A stretch of DNA of 37,386 nucleotides from an uncultured Puniceicoccaceae bacterium (GCA_905479975.1 CAJQOS010000088.1:1-37386); one strand, 5' to 3'; numbered from the stretch's first letter, positions 27,153 through 35,949 are shown. Notes: a model not told the origin generated them from the sequence alone. Program-made: numbers and translations.

Positions 27153-28283
27153 TTACCAAGAAATGCGGATGCCGGATGTGAAGGTAAGGCCTTCGTATTC
27201 GTCATCGTCAGTGAGTGTGTAGCTGAAGCCGTTCTGCCACTTGAGCTTGTGGCCGTAGAGGTAGGTGTTGAGGCCTAGATAGAACTCGTCAGCGGACTCT
27301 GTTTTGCCTGTGGCTGTATTTTTCGCGTATTTTGTAACGCTAAGGACGGCGTCGTCGGACTCGATATGTGTGTAGCTGGCTGCGATCTGGAATGTATCGT
27401 TTAGATCGTAGAATGGCATGATTTGCAGCGCATAGATCTCGTTGCCGTCGAATTGCTCGGCGTAGGCAAGGTCAGTGTGGATGTGCTTCTTGCCGTTGTC
27501 GTATTGGAATGACAGCGAGATGATGTTCTCGTGTTTCGCTGTGCCGACTACATCGAGCTCATCGTTTTCGTCCGGCTCGTCTTGGTAGACGTAGTCGAGG
27601 CGAAGGAGTGCTTTGTCGGAGTCGAATTGCTCTGCGAAGTCGTAGCCTATTGAAGTGAGGACGAAGTAGCTGTTATCGAATGTTTTATCGAATTCTTCAG
27701 TTTGAGTGTTGGTGAAGACGCCAGCTTTCCATTGCCATTGATCGACATCGCCAGAAGCGGATGCACCTGCAAAATACTCATTTTTGAACCAGATGTTATC
27801 ACCGATGAGGCTGCGCTCGGTGCGGTAGAGCTTCTTAGAGGATGTGGCGCCGTCGAGTGTGAAGCCTGCGGATTGCTTGCCAATCTTGAGTTTCCAGTCG
27901 TCGGTCGGGTGCCAGGCGATGTAGGAGTCGGTGAGTCCGGTGTAAAGTGGCTGTGGGTTGCGAGGATCTAGGTTTGCCTCGGAGTGGACGGTGAAGTCGT
28001 TGAAAACCGTTGCCTTGAAGCCAACGCGGACGCGGCGCCATGCGGTGTTGCTGTCTGTCTCGCCTGTTTCATCGTTTTCGGTCGTGTAGTAGTCGCCTTG
28101 GAGGCGGCCACTGAGTGCGAACTTTTGGATGACGCTGTTATCGGCGTTCTTATAGAGAGTCGCGTAGCTCCAGATGTTGCCCATGTCCTCTTTGAGGTCG
28201 GTATTAAAGTCTGGGAGCGCGAATGCAGTGTTCGCTGCGAAGATGGCTGTTGTGAGGCCAAGGAGTTTTGTTGTTTTGTTCAT
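27153..28283 (-). CDS. Phosphate-selective porin (OprO/OprP family)
   Basis: This is an outer-membrane beta-barrel that would admit phosphate or other anions. The 376-residue protein has a signal peptide (about 1-22, ending AFA) and an alternating strand pattern. It ends in SGIRISW, with a C-terminal aromatic residue as in proteins assembled by the BAM complex. The N-terminal part, with LSGRLQGDYY, WRRVRVGFKATVFNDF and LKIGKQ, fits the Porin_O_P family. Its place directly before pstS and its Pho-box promoter support phosphate uptake. Selectivity for phosphate or polyphosphate cannot be told from sequence. Confidence 0.87.
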   Translation of the reverse strand: MNKTTKLLGLTTAIFAANTAFALPDFNTDLKEDMGNIWSYATLYKNADNSVIQKFALSGRLQGDYYTTENDETGETDSNTAWRRVRVGFKATVFNDFTVHSEANLDPRNPQPLYTGLTDSYIAWHPTDDWKLKIGKQSAGFTLDGATSSKKLYRTERSLIGDNIWFKNEYFAGASASGDVDQWQWKAGVFTNTQTEEFDKTFDNSYFVLTSIGYDFAEQFDSDKALLRLDYVYQDEPDENDELDVVGTAKHENIISLSFQYDNGKKHIHTDLAYAEQFDGNEIYALQIMPFYDLNDTFQIAASYTHIESDDAVLSVTKYAKNTATGKTESADEFYLGLNTYLYGHKLKWQNGFSYTLTDDDEYEGLTFTSGIRISW

Positions 28284-28341
28284 TTTGTAGTTGTTGTTTG
28301 AAATTGTAACATGCCTGAGGGCGTGTTGTGTTTCGTGGGCT

Positions 28342-28384
28342 ATAGTATGCTTAAATTGTGACGAAATGATGACTCTAATGTTAC
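28342..28384 (-). promoter_or_regulatory. Pho-box-like promoter of the porin gene
   Basis: On the minus strand GTAACAT (from 28384), GTCATCA (28373) and GTCACAA (28362) are spaced exactly 11 bp apart; then 8 bp, then the -10 TACTAT (28347-28342). A fourth weak unit, TTCACCA, starts at 28395. The GTCAT half-site matches the known E. coli Pho box core. The predicted leader is about 50 bases. Confidence 0.72.
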
Positions 28385-28529
28385 AGTTTGGTGAACTGTT
28401 ACAATATTGCGCGGAATGGTACGGGTTTTGTGAATTTTGAGGCGTTTGTTACGAGGTTTGTTGCATGGCCGGATATGGCCCCTGATTTGGGCTCATTCGT
28501 GTGAACTTTGTTACAGCGAGGTGGCTCGT

Positions 28530-28572
28530 GTTACGCCGGTGTAATACCTTGGCGATGGGCTTGAATTATAAT
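28530..28572 (+). promoter_or_regulatory. Pho-box-like promoter of the TonB-dependent receptor
   Basis: GTTACGC (28530), GTAATAC (28541) and the weaker GCGATGG (28552) are 11 bp apart; the last is 8 bp before a perfect -10 TATAAT (28567-28572). The predicted leader before the ATG at 28650 is about 70 bases. Spacing is the same as at porin and pstS. Confidence 0.68.
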
Positions 28573-28649
28573 TGTGCGATTGGTTTTTAGGCGCAAAAGA
28601 GGCGCGTGTATCGGCGGCACTCTCGACCGCTTTGAAAATTAATTGTCAG

Positions 28650-31600
28650 ATGAAATATCATTTCTTAATAAAGCCATCGTTCATCAGCCTAGTGCTAAGT
28701 GTTGCCGTCGCTCCGGCGTATGCATTGAAATTTGAAATTCCTAAAGAGCTGCAGGCGCAGGTGGATGCTGAAGCTGCGACTAAAGAGGCAGCGTCCGTTA
28801 TGGCGTTTGATTCTGCGCCGACGGCGGAGGCTGAGGTTGCCGCTGGGGCGGAGGCTTCTGTGGTTGAGCCTGTGGCGTTTGAGGTGATGGATGCGGTCGA
28901 CCTCGATGAACTCGATGCGAGTGAGGGGCGTATTGTGGGGCGCGTGGTGGATAAAGATACTGGCGCACCTGTGAGTGGCGTTGCGATCCTATTGGAAGGG
29001 TCTGATTTTGGCACAGTGACCGATGCGGACGGCGCATATCGTATCGAGGACGCGCCAGCTGGGGTCTATACACTCAGTTTTATTAAAGGTGGCTATATCG
29101 AAGCGAACGTCACGGACTATGAGGTCGTTGGCGGTGAAGAGCAGGAGTTTGCATTTGCGCTACCGCCGCGTCCTGCAGAGATGTCAGATAATGTCTATGA
29201 GTTGCAGGACTTTTCGGTGTCTGCGGAAGAGGCGAATCAGTTGATGATGAACTTAGAGCTGAGGATGAATTCGGATACGATGCTGGATGTGATGTCGGCT
29301 GAGGACTTTTCTAAGTTTGCGGCAAGTGATGTTGCGGAAGCTATTAAGCGTCTTCCTGGCGTAACGATCCAAGAAGGTAAGTTTGCGGTCATCCGTGGCC
29401 TGGATGAGCGTTATACCAGCACTTTGTTTAATGGTGTTCCTGTGCCGAGTCCAGATCCGGACCGTCAATCTGTGCCTCTTGATTTATTTCCCTCAGAAGT
29501 CGTTAAGAATCTATCGATTTCGAAAACATACTCGCCAGAGTTTCAGGGGAATGCGGCAGCTGGCACGATTAATATTTTGACGAACTCTTATGCTGAAGAC
29601 TTTACCGTGAATCTATCGATGGGCGCGAGTTGGAATGAGAATGCGCAAGATGACTATATCGATGGTAACCGTGCTCGCCGCTCAATTGATTATGGTGATT
29701 TGGGCTCGCAGGGAAATGTGGACACTGCGATTGCGGCCGCGAGTGGTGGTCGCTTGACGCCGCGTAAGAAGGATGCGCCGCAAGAGTATGAATATGCGAT
29801 CGATATCAGCGATACGGTTGAGTTGAAGGGGCGTAAGATCCGTTACTTGGCAAGTGCTTCGCATGAAGAGGACTACAAAACAGTCACTGGCACGAAGCAT
29901 GATCAGTTTGCGAATCCAGGGCGTGTGTTCCCGATCCCAGGCAATCCTATTATCATTAGCTCGGGGGATTTGGCGCTGGGGCAGTTGGGGTATTCGGCTG
30001 GCGATTTTGACACGACTGAATCGCTTGCATCCGATCGCGATACATACTTAGCCTCATTCCTTGGTGACTTAGACGAAGAGGGGATGCACCAGTTGGGCTA
30101 CACCTTTTTTAAAGTGAACATCGATGATGCGATTTCGAACGTTCAAGAGAATGGCAGTTTTGAGGGAGTCTCAGAAGAAGATTTGCGCAATCAAGGAGGT
30201 TTCTATGAGGGGTATGTTGATTTATACAATGGCAATGGTGGTTATGATGCGCTGCTGGAATCAGGGCTCTACACTTCATTGATTACGGATATTGAGCGTG
30301 AGTTGAAAACGCACCAAGTGAATGGTTCGCATGATTTGGACGATCTGTTCTCTGGCTTTTCGGTTAACTGGATCTATAGCCATGCAGATACGGAGCAGAC
30401 TGAGACGAATTCATTCGTATCCAATGCGATTCGCTTGCCGGATGGGAGCTATAATACGGGGCAGAATACGGATATGGGGGATTCGTTGGCGCCGTCGGCA
30501 GCATGGCGTAAGATTGAGGAAGAACAGGATTATTATCAGGGCGAACTCACGCACGTGTATGAGCTGTCTGATGATATGACACTAGAGTCTAGCCTCGGCT
30601 ATTCTAAGGAGAATACTGACCGTGATGTGTATCAAGAGTTCTACTCGTTCTCGGCGGGTGGCTTTAAGGAGTTAACCAGTGGGAATCTACTGACATCCTC
30701 CAATTCAGATTTAGATGAGTTGATTGCGGATGCGGCTGGCTATCCTGATACGCAGAGCGTGCGTGTGGATGCGCAAGCTGAAGGTGAGCGCGAGATCGAA
30801 GCCTATTTCTTTAATGGAAAGCTAAGTATTGGCGAGAAGTTTGATGTGATTGGTGGTGTGCGCTATGAAGATATTTATATGAGCACCACGACGAGCTCGG
30901 CGGGGGACTTCTTTAACTTTGAATTGCTGCGTGACACGTCAACGGGTGGTTCGACGCCTGACCGTGCGATCGAGAATACACAAATCTTGGGAATCGGAGA
31001 TCCTTTGGATCCTGATTATGAAGGCTTGATTGATGAGGAGCATTGGCTGCCAGCTTTTACCTTTATCTATCGACCAATCGAGCCAGTGCGTGTGATTGCT
31101 AGCTATTCGCAAACAGTCGCGCGTCCGTCCTTTAAAGAGTTTACCTATGTGACGACTCAAGATCCGAGCAGTTTGGATTATTTTAGCGGTAATCCGACGC
31201 TTGAGACATCGGATGTCGAGAGCTTTGATTTGCGCGTTGAATATGTCGCAGAGAACGGCGATTTGTTTGCGATCGGTGGTTTCTGGAAGACTGTGGATAA
31301 TCCAATTGAGAAAACTTCTTTGTATGGCGCAGTTCAAACCGATCTCTATTTTAATAATCCTAACTCGGTTGATATTTATGGTCTCGAATTGGAAGCCCGT
31401 AAATCTTTGGATTTTTTTAATGATGAATTTCTCTCCTACTTCTCAGTTGGAGGAAACTTGGCATTGATTGAAGCTGAGATCGATGTGGCTGAGTCGTTTC
31501 AGCAATTGCTCTCAGGAGGGTTTTATCTTGAGAGTGGTGAGCGAATCGGAGGTGATTATTCTGCGAATGCATCGACGGGTGGTTACGATTCAGTGGATGA

Positions 31601-31970
31601 TAGTCGTCCGCTGTTTAATCAGCCAGAGTGGATCGCGAATGTGGATATTACTTTCGAGCAACCTGAGTGGGGCACTCGTGCGACCTTGGCGTTGTTCACG
31701 CAGAGTGATGTGTTGGTTTCTGCTGCGAGTTATTTGGGCGGTGTTGGTAATACTGTAGCTGTTCCTGATCGTTATATGGACTCCTATTACCAATTGGATT
31801 TTACGCTGAAGCAACGGCTCAATGATACCTGGACGCTAGGCTTCTCAGCCAAGAATTTAACGGATACTGAACGTAGCGTTAGCTACGATGATGACTTGGT
31901 GTCCGCGTCGGACAATGAAACATATAAGCTCGGGCGTGAGTATAAAATCTCACTTTCAGCGACTTTTTAA
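28650..31970 (+). CDS. TonB-dependent outer-membrane receptor
   Basis: These receptors import large or scarce substrates across the outer membrane with energy from TonB. I use the ATG at 28650 (1106 residues), which begins with a signal peptide (MKYHFLIKPSF to APAYA, about 25 residues). An acidic Ala-rich linker (30-92) is followed by a carboxypeptidase-regulatory-like domain (about 94-172, GRIVGRVVDKDTGAPVSGV), a plug domain (about 205-320, with VIRGLDERYTSTLFNGVPVP and GNAAAGTINI) and a 22-strand-type barrel ending in ISLSATF. Its divergent placement beside the porin, the Pho-box promoter and the secreted proteins downstream suggest a phosphorus compound as substrate. This is inference; the family does not reveal the ligand. 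Confidence 0.93.
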   Translation: MKYHFLIKPSFISLVLSVAVAPAYALKFEIPKELQAQVDAEAATKEAASVMAFDSAPTAEAEVAAGAEASVVEPVAFEVMDAVDLDELDASEGRIVGRVVDKDTGAPVSGVAILLEGSDFGTVTDADGAYRIEDAPAGVYTLSFIKGGYIEANVTDYEVVGGEEQEFAFALPPRPAEMSDNVYELQDFSVSAEEANQLMMNLELRMNSDTMLDVMSAEDFSKFAASDVAEAIKRLPGVTIQEGKFAVIRGLDERYTSTLFNGVPVPSPDPDRQSVPLDLFPSEVVKNLSISKTYSPEFQGNAAAGTINILTNSYAEDFTVNLSMGASWNENAQDDYIDGNRARRSIDYGDLGSQGNVDTAIAAASGGRLTPRKKDAPQEYEYAIDISDTVELKGRKIRYLASASHEEDYKTVTGTKHDQFANPGRVFPIPGNPIIISSGDLALGQLGYSAGDFDTTESLASDRDTYLASFLGDLDEEGMHQLGYTFFKVNIDDAISNVQENGSFEGVSEEDLRNQGGFYEGYVDLYNGNGGYDALLESGLYTSLITDIERELKTHQVNGSHDLDDLFSGFSVNWIYSHADTEQTETNSFVSNAIRLPDGSYNTGQNTDMGDSLAPSAAWRKIEEEQDYYQGELTHVYELSDDMTLESSLGYSKENTDRDVYQEFYSFSAGGFKELTSGNLLTSSNSDLDELIADAAGYPDTQSVRVDAQAEGEREIEAYFFNGKLSIGEKFDVIGGVRYEDIYMSTTTSSAGDFFNFELLRDTSTGGSTPDRAIENTQILGIGDPLDPDYEGLIDEEHWLPAFTFIYRPIEPVRVIASYSQTVARPSFKEFTYVTTQDPSSLDYFSGNPTLETSDVESFDLRVEYVAENGDLFAIGGFWKTVDNPIEKTSLYGAVQTDLYFNNPNSVDIYGLELEARKSLDFFNDEFLSYFSVGGNLALIEAEIDVAESFQQLLSGGFYLESGERIGGDYSANASTGGYDSVDDSRPLFNQPEWIANVDITFEQPEWGTRATLALFTQSDVLVSAASYLGGVGNTVAVPDRYMDSYYQLDFTLKQRLNDTWTLGFSAKNLTDTERSVSYDDDLVSASDNETYKLGREYKISLSATF

Positions 31971-31996
31971 GACTGTTGCACTATGTTTTCAATTCA

Positions 31997-32028
31997 GTCG
32001 CAGAATCGTAACGAAGCAATGCGAGAAT
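31997..32028 (+). promoter_or_regulatory. Weak Pho-box-like site before the beta-helix gene
   Basis: GTCGCAG (31997) and GTAACGA (32008) are 11 bp apart, and 8 bp later comes GAGAAT (32023-32028), a poor -10. The geometry equals that of the stronger sites, but the bases match less well. The gene may also be read from the receptor promoter, since no terminator is seen in the 120-bp gap. Confidence 0.35.
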
Positions 32029-32090
32029 ACCACTTCTTAACCCACTGCTGTTGGTTGAGTCTCTTAACTTAGAAAACGAATAAATATATT

Positions 32091-33566
32091 ATGAAAAAGA
32101 TTCTTCTTACGTCGCTAGCTTCTGCTTGTGCATTGAGCGCTAGTTATGCTCAAACAATTGTGTCTTCGGATGTTACTGCCGACACTACATGGTCTGGAAC
32201 TGTTGTTTTGGATGGCACAATTTTTGTTAAAAACAATGCTGCCCTGACGATTCTTCCTGGCACAATTGTTCGTGGCCAGCCACGTTCTGCCGATGGCGCT
32301 GCGGGTGCTCCTGGTTCATTGATCGTCACTCAAAGTGGTCAGGTTTTTGCTGCTGGTAATGCGGGCAGTGAGATCATCTTTACCACTGCCGCGATTGACG
32401 AGGACGGCAATGGCATTCCTGATGATTCGAATGCGGATGGTTACTTGGACCAGTGGTCTGCGGGTAAGGCATTCTATGATGCTGATCCAAAGGAAACACC
32501 GCTGGGCACGGTTGCAGCAGGTGATATCTCCGGCGCAGCATCACGAGGTCAGACGTTATTGAGCTCCAATAATACACTCTGGGGTGGTCTGATTGTTCTA
32601 GGTAATGCACCTACGAATTTGGGCACAGCGGTATCGGTAGCCAAAAAAGGTTATATTGAGGGTCTCCCTGCGACTGCAGATACACTCTACGGTGGCGATA
32701 TTGCGAATGATAATTCCGGTGTGCTTCGTTACGTTTCTGTGCGTCACGGTGGCGACCAGCTTGGTAGTGCTAATGAGATTAATGGCATCACACTGGGCGG
32801 TGTGGGCTACGGCACTACACTCGAATTCTGTGAAGTCTATAACACTTATGATGATGGCTTTGAGTTCTTCGGTGGCACCGTCAATACGAATAACCTCGTC
32901 GTAACTTTTGCAGGTGACGATATGTTTGATGGTGACCAAGGTTGGACTGGTCAAAACCAGTTCTGGGTCGCAGTGCTTCCTTATAATAACATTGGTGATT
33001 CCGGTGGTGATAAGGGCTTCGAGTTTGATGGTGATGACAGTGACAAGAATGTTGACTTTGATGGTGTGGTCACTCCGTTCCCGAATTATGCCGTGTATAA
33101 TGCAACGATCGTTGCAAACTCTGCTGCGACTGGTTTGAGCACGCCTCAAAACGGAACGATTGATTTGAAGTCCAACTTCAGTGGTCAGATCTTTAATACG
33201 ATTCTGGTTAACACTGGAGCTAGTGACGCCGTGTCAGTGAGCACTACTAATCCTGTCACAATCGACTACTGCACATTCGACGATACCGGTGCTACCACTG
33301 GAACTGTTGCAGCTGTTGCAGCAGGTGCGAACAATGTCGTGAACAACTTCGGGTTCGCTGGACTTAAGGGAGAAGACGCAGGTGTCGCAGGCGGCATCGA
33401 TCTGCGCCCTAACCTTGCGTTCTCAGGTGTGACTTCAAGCTTGGTGGTGCCAAATGGCTATGCGCAAGTTGCTTATCGCGGTGCGGTTGATCCATCGACG
33501 CTTGCTGGTGCAACTTGGACAGCTGATTGGACGGTTCTCAGCGAGAGCGGTATCCAAGTCGACTAA
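32091..33566 (+). CDS. Secreted beta-helix-like protein of a receptor-linked family
   Basis: The 491-residue protein has a signal peptide (MKKILLTSLASACA to SYAQ). The body looks like a right-handed beta-helix: TWSGTVVLDGTIFVKNNAALTILPGTIVRG, of which TILPGTIVRG is the hallmark, then WGGLIVLGNAPTN, EINGITLGGVG, DDGFEFFGGTVN and GDDMFDGDQGW. These motifs fit a widespread family of surface or secreted proteins, often called lipoprotein or T9SS-target in other phyla and often encoded beside TonB-dependent receptors. Asp-rich stretches (DEDGNGIPDD, DGDDSDKNVDFDG) look like calcium sites. No PEP-CTERM or T9SS tail is present. Function is unknown; a partner of the receptor upstream is likely. Confidence 0.85.
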   Translation: MKKILLTSLASACALSASYAQTIVSSDVTADTTWSGTVVLDGTIFVKNNAALTILPGTIVRGQPRSADGAAGAPGSLIVTQSGQVFAAGNAGSEIIFTTAAIDEDGNGIPDDSNADGYLDQWSAGKAFYDADPKETPLGTVAAGDISGAASRGQTLLSSNNTLWGGLIVLGNAPTNLGTAVSVAKKGYIEGLPATADTLYGGDIANDNSGVLRYVSVRHGGDQLGSANEINGITLGGVGYGTTLEFCEVYNTYDDGFEFFGGTVNTNNLVVTFAGDDMFDGDQGWTGQNQFWVAVLPYNNIGDSGGDKGFEFDGDDSDKNVDFDGVVTPFPNYAVYNATIVANSAATGLSTPQNGTIDLKSNFSGQIFNTILVNTGASDAVSVSTTNPVTIDYCTFDDTGATTGTVAAVAAGANNVVNNFGFAGLKGEDAGVAGGIDLRPNLAFSGVTSSLVVPNGYAQVAYRGAVDPSTLAGATWTADWTVLSESGIQVD

Positions 33567-33607
33567 GGCGTGCCTTCATCAAATTTCGAAATTTAAGAAT
33601 TAAAATA

Positions 33608-34411
33608 ATGAAAACTAAAACACTCATAATTGCTAGTGCTGCGGCTTTGACTGCGCTGTCTTCTGCGAACGCAGGGTTGGTCGCCGGGTGGGATTTCTCC
33701 CAATACGTCGGTCCAGGTTTTAACTCGACCAATGGGGCGGATTTCACTGGAGAAGGAAATGCTCAGGCAAATTATTCCGACTTCAGCACGCCGAGCCCTG
33801 ATATTGCTGCAGGCTCATTTGGCTCCATCTACTTCGACGGTAGCTTTGGTTCTACAGATGCTGTGAATGGTTTCACATATCAGGCAGCCCCTGTTTCTGG
33901 AAATCTGACTTCAAGTAATATTCAGACTGCTGACTTGAATCCATTTAATGATCTTGGTTCCTACGCACTGCTCACTAACTCTGGTCAGTCATTCACTAAT
34001 GACCTCAGTCTAGGTATCGATGACAACATTAGTGTCGTCTTCGCGGCCAACGTTACCGGCCAAGGTGCAGGTGCAGATGATTGGACATTGAACTTCGCAG
34101 CGATGGATTCCTTGAATACCTCTACGGTCTCTTGGGAAATCTCGACTGACGGTTCGAATTACACCAGTCTTGGCTTGCAGAGTAGCTTGACCACCACGGA
34201 TAGCGGATTCTCAGTGACTTCGGCTTTAGCTGATGGCTCTGACCAAGTCTTCTTCCGCGGCACGTTTGCAGACATCGAGCTTGGCACATCTCGTGCGGTC
34301 TTCGATAATGTCGGTATTAGCGGCACAGTCGTGCCTGAGCCATCCATGTTTGCTGCGATCGCAGGCGTCGTTGCTCTTGGCTTTGCTTCCTTGCGCCGTC
34401 GACGTGCATAA
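33608..34411 (+). CDS. PEP-CTERM sorting-domain protein
   Basis: PEP-CTERM proteins are exported, processed by an exosortase and placed at or beyond the cell surface. I start at the ATG at 33608 (267 residues); the longer frame would overlap the upstream gene. A signal peptide (MKTKTLIIASAAALTALSSANA) is followed by a Ser/Thr/Asn/Gly-rich beta domain (GLVAGWDFSQYVG). The C-terminus has VVPEPSM, a hydrophobic helix (GVVALGFASL) and RRRRA, the complete sorting signal. It is 41 bp after the beta-helix gene, so it is likely in the same Pho-linked transcript. The exosortase is not in the window. Function of the beta domain is unknown. Confidence 0.93.
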   Translation: MKTKTLIIASAAALTALSSANAGLVAGWDFSQYVGPGFNSTNGADFTGEGNAQANYSDFSTPSPDIAAGSFGSIYFDGSFGSTDAVNGFTYQAAPVSGNLTSSNIQTADLNPFNDLGSYALLTNSGQSFTNDLSLGIDDNISVVFAANVTGQGAGADDWTLNFAAMDSLNTSTVSWEISTDGSNYTSLGLQSSLTTTDSGFSVTSALADGSDQVFFRGTFADIELGTSRAVFDNVGISGTVVPEPSMFAAIAGVVALGFASLRRRRA

Positions 34412-34432
34412 ATCTAGCTAGCGCATCTTAAC

Positions 34433-34464
34433 AGGCACCGTTGCTTCGGCAGCGGTGCCTTTTT
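34433..34464 (+). terminator. Rho-independent terminator after the PEP-CTERM gene
   Basis: An 11-bp stem (GGCACCGTTGC with GCAGCGGTGCC, one G-T pair) is closed by the very stable TTCG tetraloop and followed by five T. It ends the receptor/beta-helix/PEP-CTERM unit. Confidence 0.93.
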
Positions 34465-34487
34465 GCGTATATCAGTTCTGTTATAAT

Positions 34488-35216
34488 ATGAATTATCTAT
34501 TCGTTCTATTGACCGCGATTCAGTGCATGCAAGTTGTTCGGGCTGTTGCTCCTGAAGAGCTCTACGAACAGTCTGAATCCTGGCCTGCTTTCTGCCATGT
34601 GACTGAGCCTGTTGAGTCTGGGCAGGTTACCATCTCGTCAGGTGCTCGGGGTGTGTTGATACGCATCATTGATGCCGGGGAGTCTGCGTTAATTGACTTT
34701 GGTCGCCAGGGGGTATGCGTCGTTCCTGTCGCAGCGACGGATCTGCAAGCACGTGCACAGGGAATTGCTTCTGGAGGTGAAGTGAAGCGTTATCCGAATG
34801 CAGTGGAGTTACTCGGTAGTCGAATCGTTCGTGTGACTGGCTCTGAGGTGGAGCGTCTTTCTATTGATGACTATCTGGCGATCAAGGGATTTGTCTGTAT
34901 TCGTTTTCCCGATACTGTAGAGATGTGGGAGGCCGTGGCCGCGTGGCAACATCGACATCAAGAAACGCTGGCTTCGAATGGGCAGCTCTTGCTGCTTTTT
35001 CCAGAAGGAGAAACATTGATGGACGATGAGTTATTTACGCGATCTCAGCAATACGCGATGGAGCCTGTTGCTTATCTGTATGCCTTTTTAAGGGAAAGCT
35101 ATCGCAAAATTCTCTGGTCAGGCGTGACCTCAGTCTCAGACGAACTTAGTTATATCCGACTGAATGCCGAAGGGCGTTTGTTGGGAGCGGGAGTAAATGC
35201 GTTACCAAGTCTTTGA
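34488..35216 (+). CDS. Secreted protein of unknown function
   Basis: I do not recognise this protein. The ATG at 34488 gives 242 residues with a likely signal peptide (MNYLFVLLTAIQCMQVVRA). The mature part contains two small beta-rich stretches (GVLIRIIDAGESALIDFGRQG and a strand around GSRIVRVTG), then a helical part rich in Trp and Tyr. Near the C-terminus IRLNAEGRLLGAG reads like a terminal hairpin. The gene starts 24 bp after a terminator, and TATAAT lies immediately before the ATG, too close to serve as a normal -10. Its 3' end overlaps the convergent gene by 15 bp. Confidence 0.7.
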   Translation: MNYLFVLLTAIQCMQVVRAVAPEELYEQSESWPAFCHVTEPVESGQVTISSGARGVLIRIIDAGESALIDFGRQGVCVVPVAATDLQARAQGIASGGEVKRYPNAVELLGSRIVRVTGSEVERLSIDDYLAIKGFVCIRFPDTVEMWEAVAAWQHRHQETLASNGQLLLLFPEGETLMDDELFTRSQQYAMEPVAYLYAFLRESYRKILWSGVTSVSDELSYIRLNAEGRLLGAGVNALPSL

Positions 35217-35900
35217 GATGCGGCTTTGATCGATTCCAAATCGTGTAGGTGAGGGAGTCGGTGTCTCGGCGTTGGTTGTTGGCTCAATCGTCGGCTCGCT
35301 TGGCTTGTTCTCACCTTCTGCTTCTAGCGTTGTCGTTGCTGCTGTCTCGTAGGTAGCGGAAAAGAGTGGATGATGAGGGTGATATATCGCCTCGTCTTGC
35401 GGTGTGCTCTGTAGTTCTGCTTCATTTGTAGCGTGTGACGCTCTAAACGCGACTGGCCGTCGATTGGCAGTTGGGGGCTCTTCGACGATTGAGCTGTGAG
35501 TGCTTTGGACACTTGTCCGCACCGCGAGGCTAGTATCATCCGGGATATTTAGGCGTATGGTTTGCTCGGCATCATTGTAGCGAATGCTGAGCAGTTGCCG
35601 TGCTGGGTCAAAGTCTAAGGCTGTTAGCCCGTTAAAACTCTCGCCCTGAATAATCCATGAAGAACGCTGTGCGTGGCTGTCAAAAATGCTGAAGTGGTAG
35701 ATGTCCGATAATTGAGCGACTCCTTTTAGTATAAAATGAGTGGGGCGCATCTGTTTTGTGTCTTCTTTGAGCGCGTCCATCTGGCTCGCGGAACTGTAGC
35801 CATTCGGCAGGAAGGGAGATTGTGTGATCAAACTACTAGTGCTAGCGTTTAGGCTAGCAGCGGTAGCGCAGGAAAAGATGATTGATGATACGAACTTCAT
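35202..35900 (-). CDS. Secreted Pro/Thr-rich protein of unknown function
   Basis: The ATG at 35900 gives 232 residues; an upstream in-frame ATG at 35939 is possible but puts charged residues ahead of the signal peptide. Residues 1-19 (MKFVSSIIFSCATAASLNA) look like a signal peptide. Residues 45-115 make up a small beta domain (THFILKGVAQLSDIYHFSIFD, SSWIIQGESFNG, LLSIRYNDAEQTIRL) loosely like the periplasmic part of GspC-type secretion proteins. The last 110 residues are low-complexity Pro/Thr/Glu-rich and probably disordered. It is convergent with the preceding gene. Family not recognised. Confidence 0.7.
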   Translation of the reverse strand: MKFVSSIIFSCATAASLNASTSSLITQSPFLPNGYSSASQMDALKEDTKQMRPTHFILKGVAQLSDIYHFSIFDSHAQRSSWIIQGESFNGLTALDFDPARQLLSIRYNDAEQTIRLNIPDDTSLAVRTSVQSTHSSIVEEPPTANRRPVAFRASHATNEAELQSTPQDEAIYHPHHPLFSATYETAATTTLEAEGENKPSEPTIEPTTNAETPTPSPTRFGIDQSRISKTW

Positions 35901-35949
35901 GGAGTCATACGATCGTGGCTCATCTCGGGCCAGGATCAATGCCCGTAGT

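Larger units (their letters stand above)
28284..28649. other. Divergent control region between porin and TonB-dependent receptor
   Basis: This 366-bp region has no gene. Besides the two promoters listed it holds more GTTAC copies at 28398, 28448 and 28510, and the direct repeat TGTTACA at 28379 and 28397. The stretch between the two promoters is rich in GTT/TTG runs and could carry further regulator subsites that serve both directions. Confidence 0.6.

Noticed and set aside
28572-28649. Upstream extension of the TonB-dependent receptor
   Set aside because: The extension starts at the predicted -10 region and would bury the signal peptide; the ATG at 28650 gives a normal one.
33581-33594. Perfect palindrome AAATTTCGAAATTT before the PEP-CTERM gene
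   Set aside because: It is AT-rich, short and single; chance is a sufficient explanation without other copies.
33527-33607. Upstream extension of the PEP-CTERM gene
   Set aside because: It overlaps the end of the beta-helix gene and places basic residues ahead of an excellent signal peptide at 33608.
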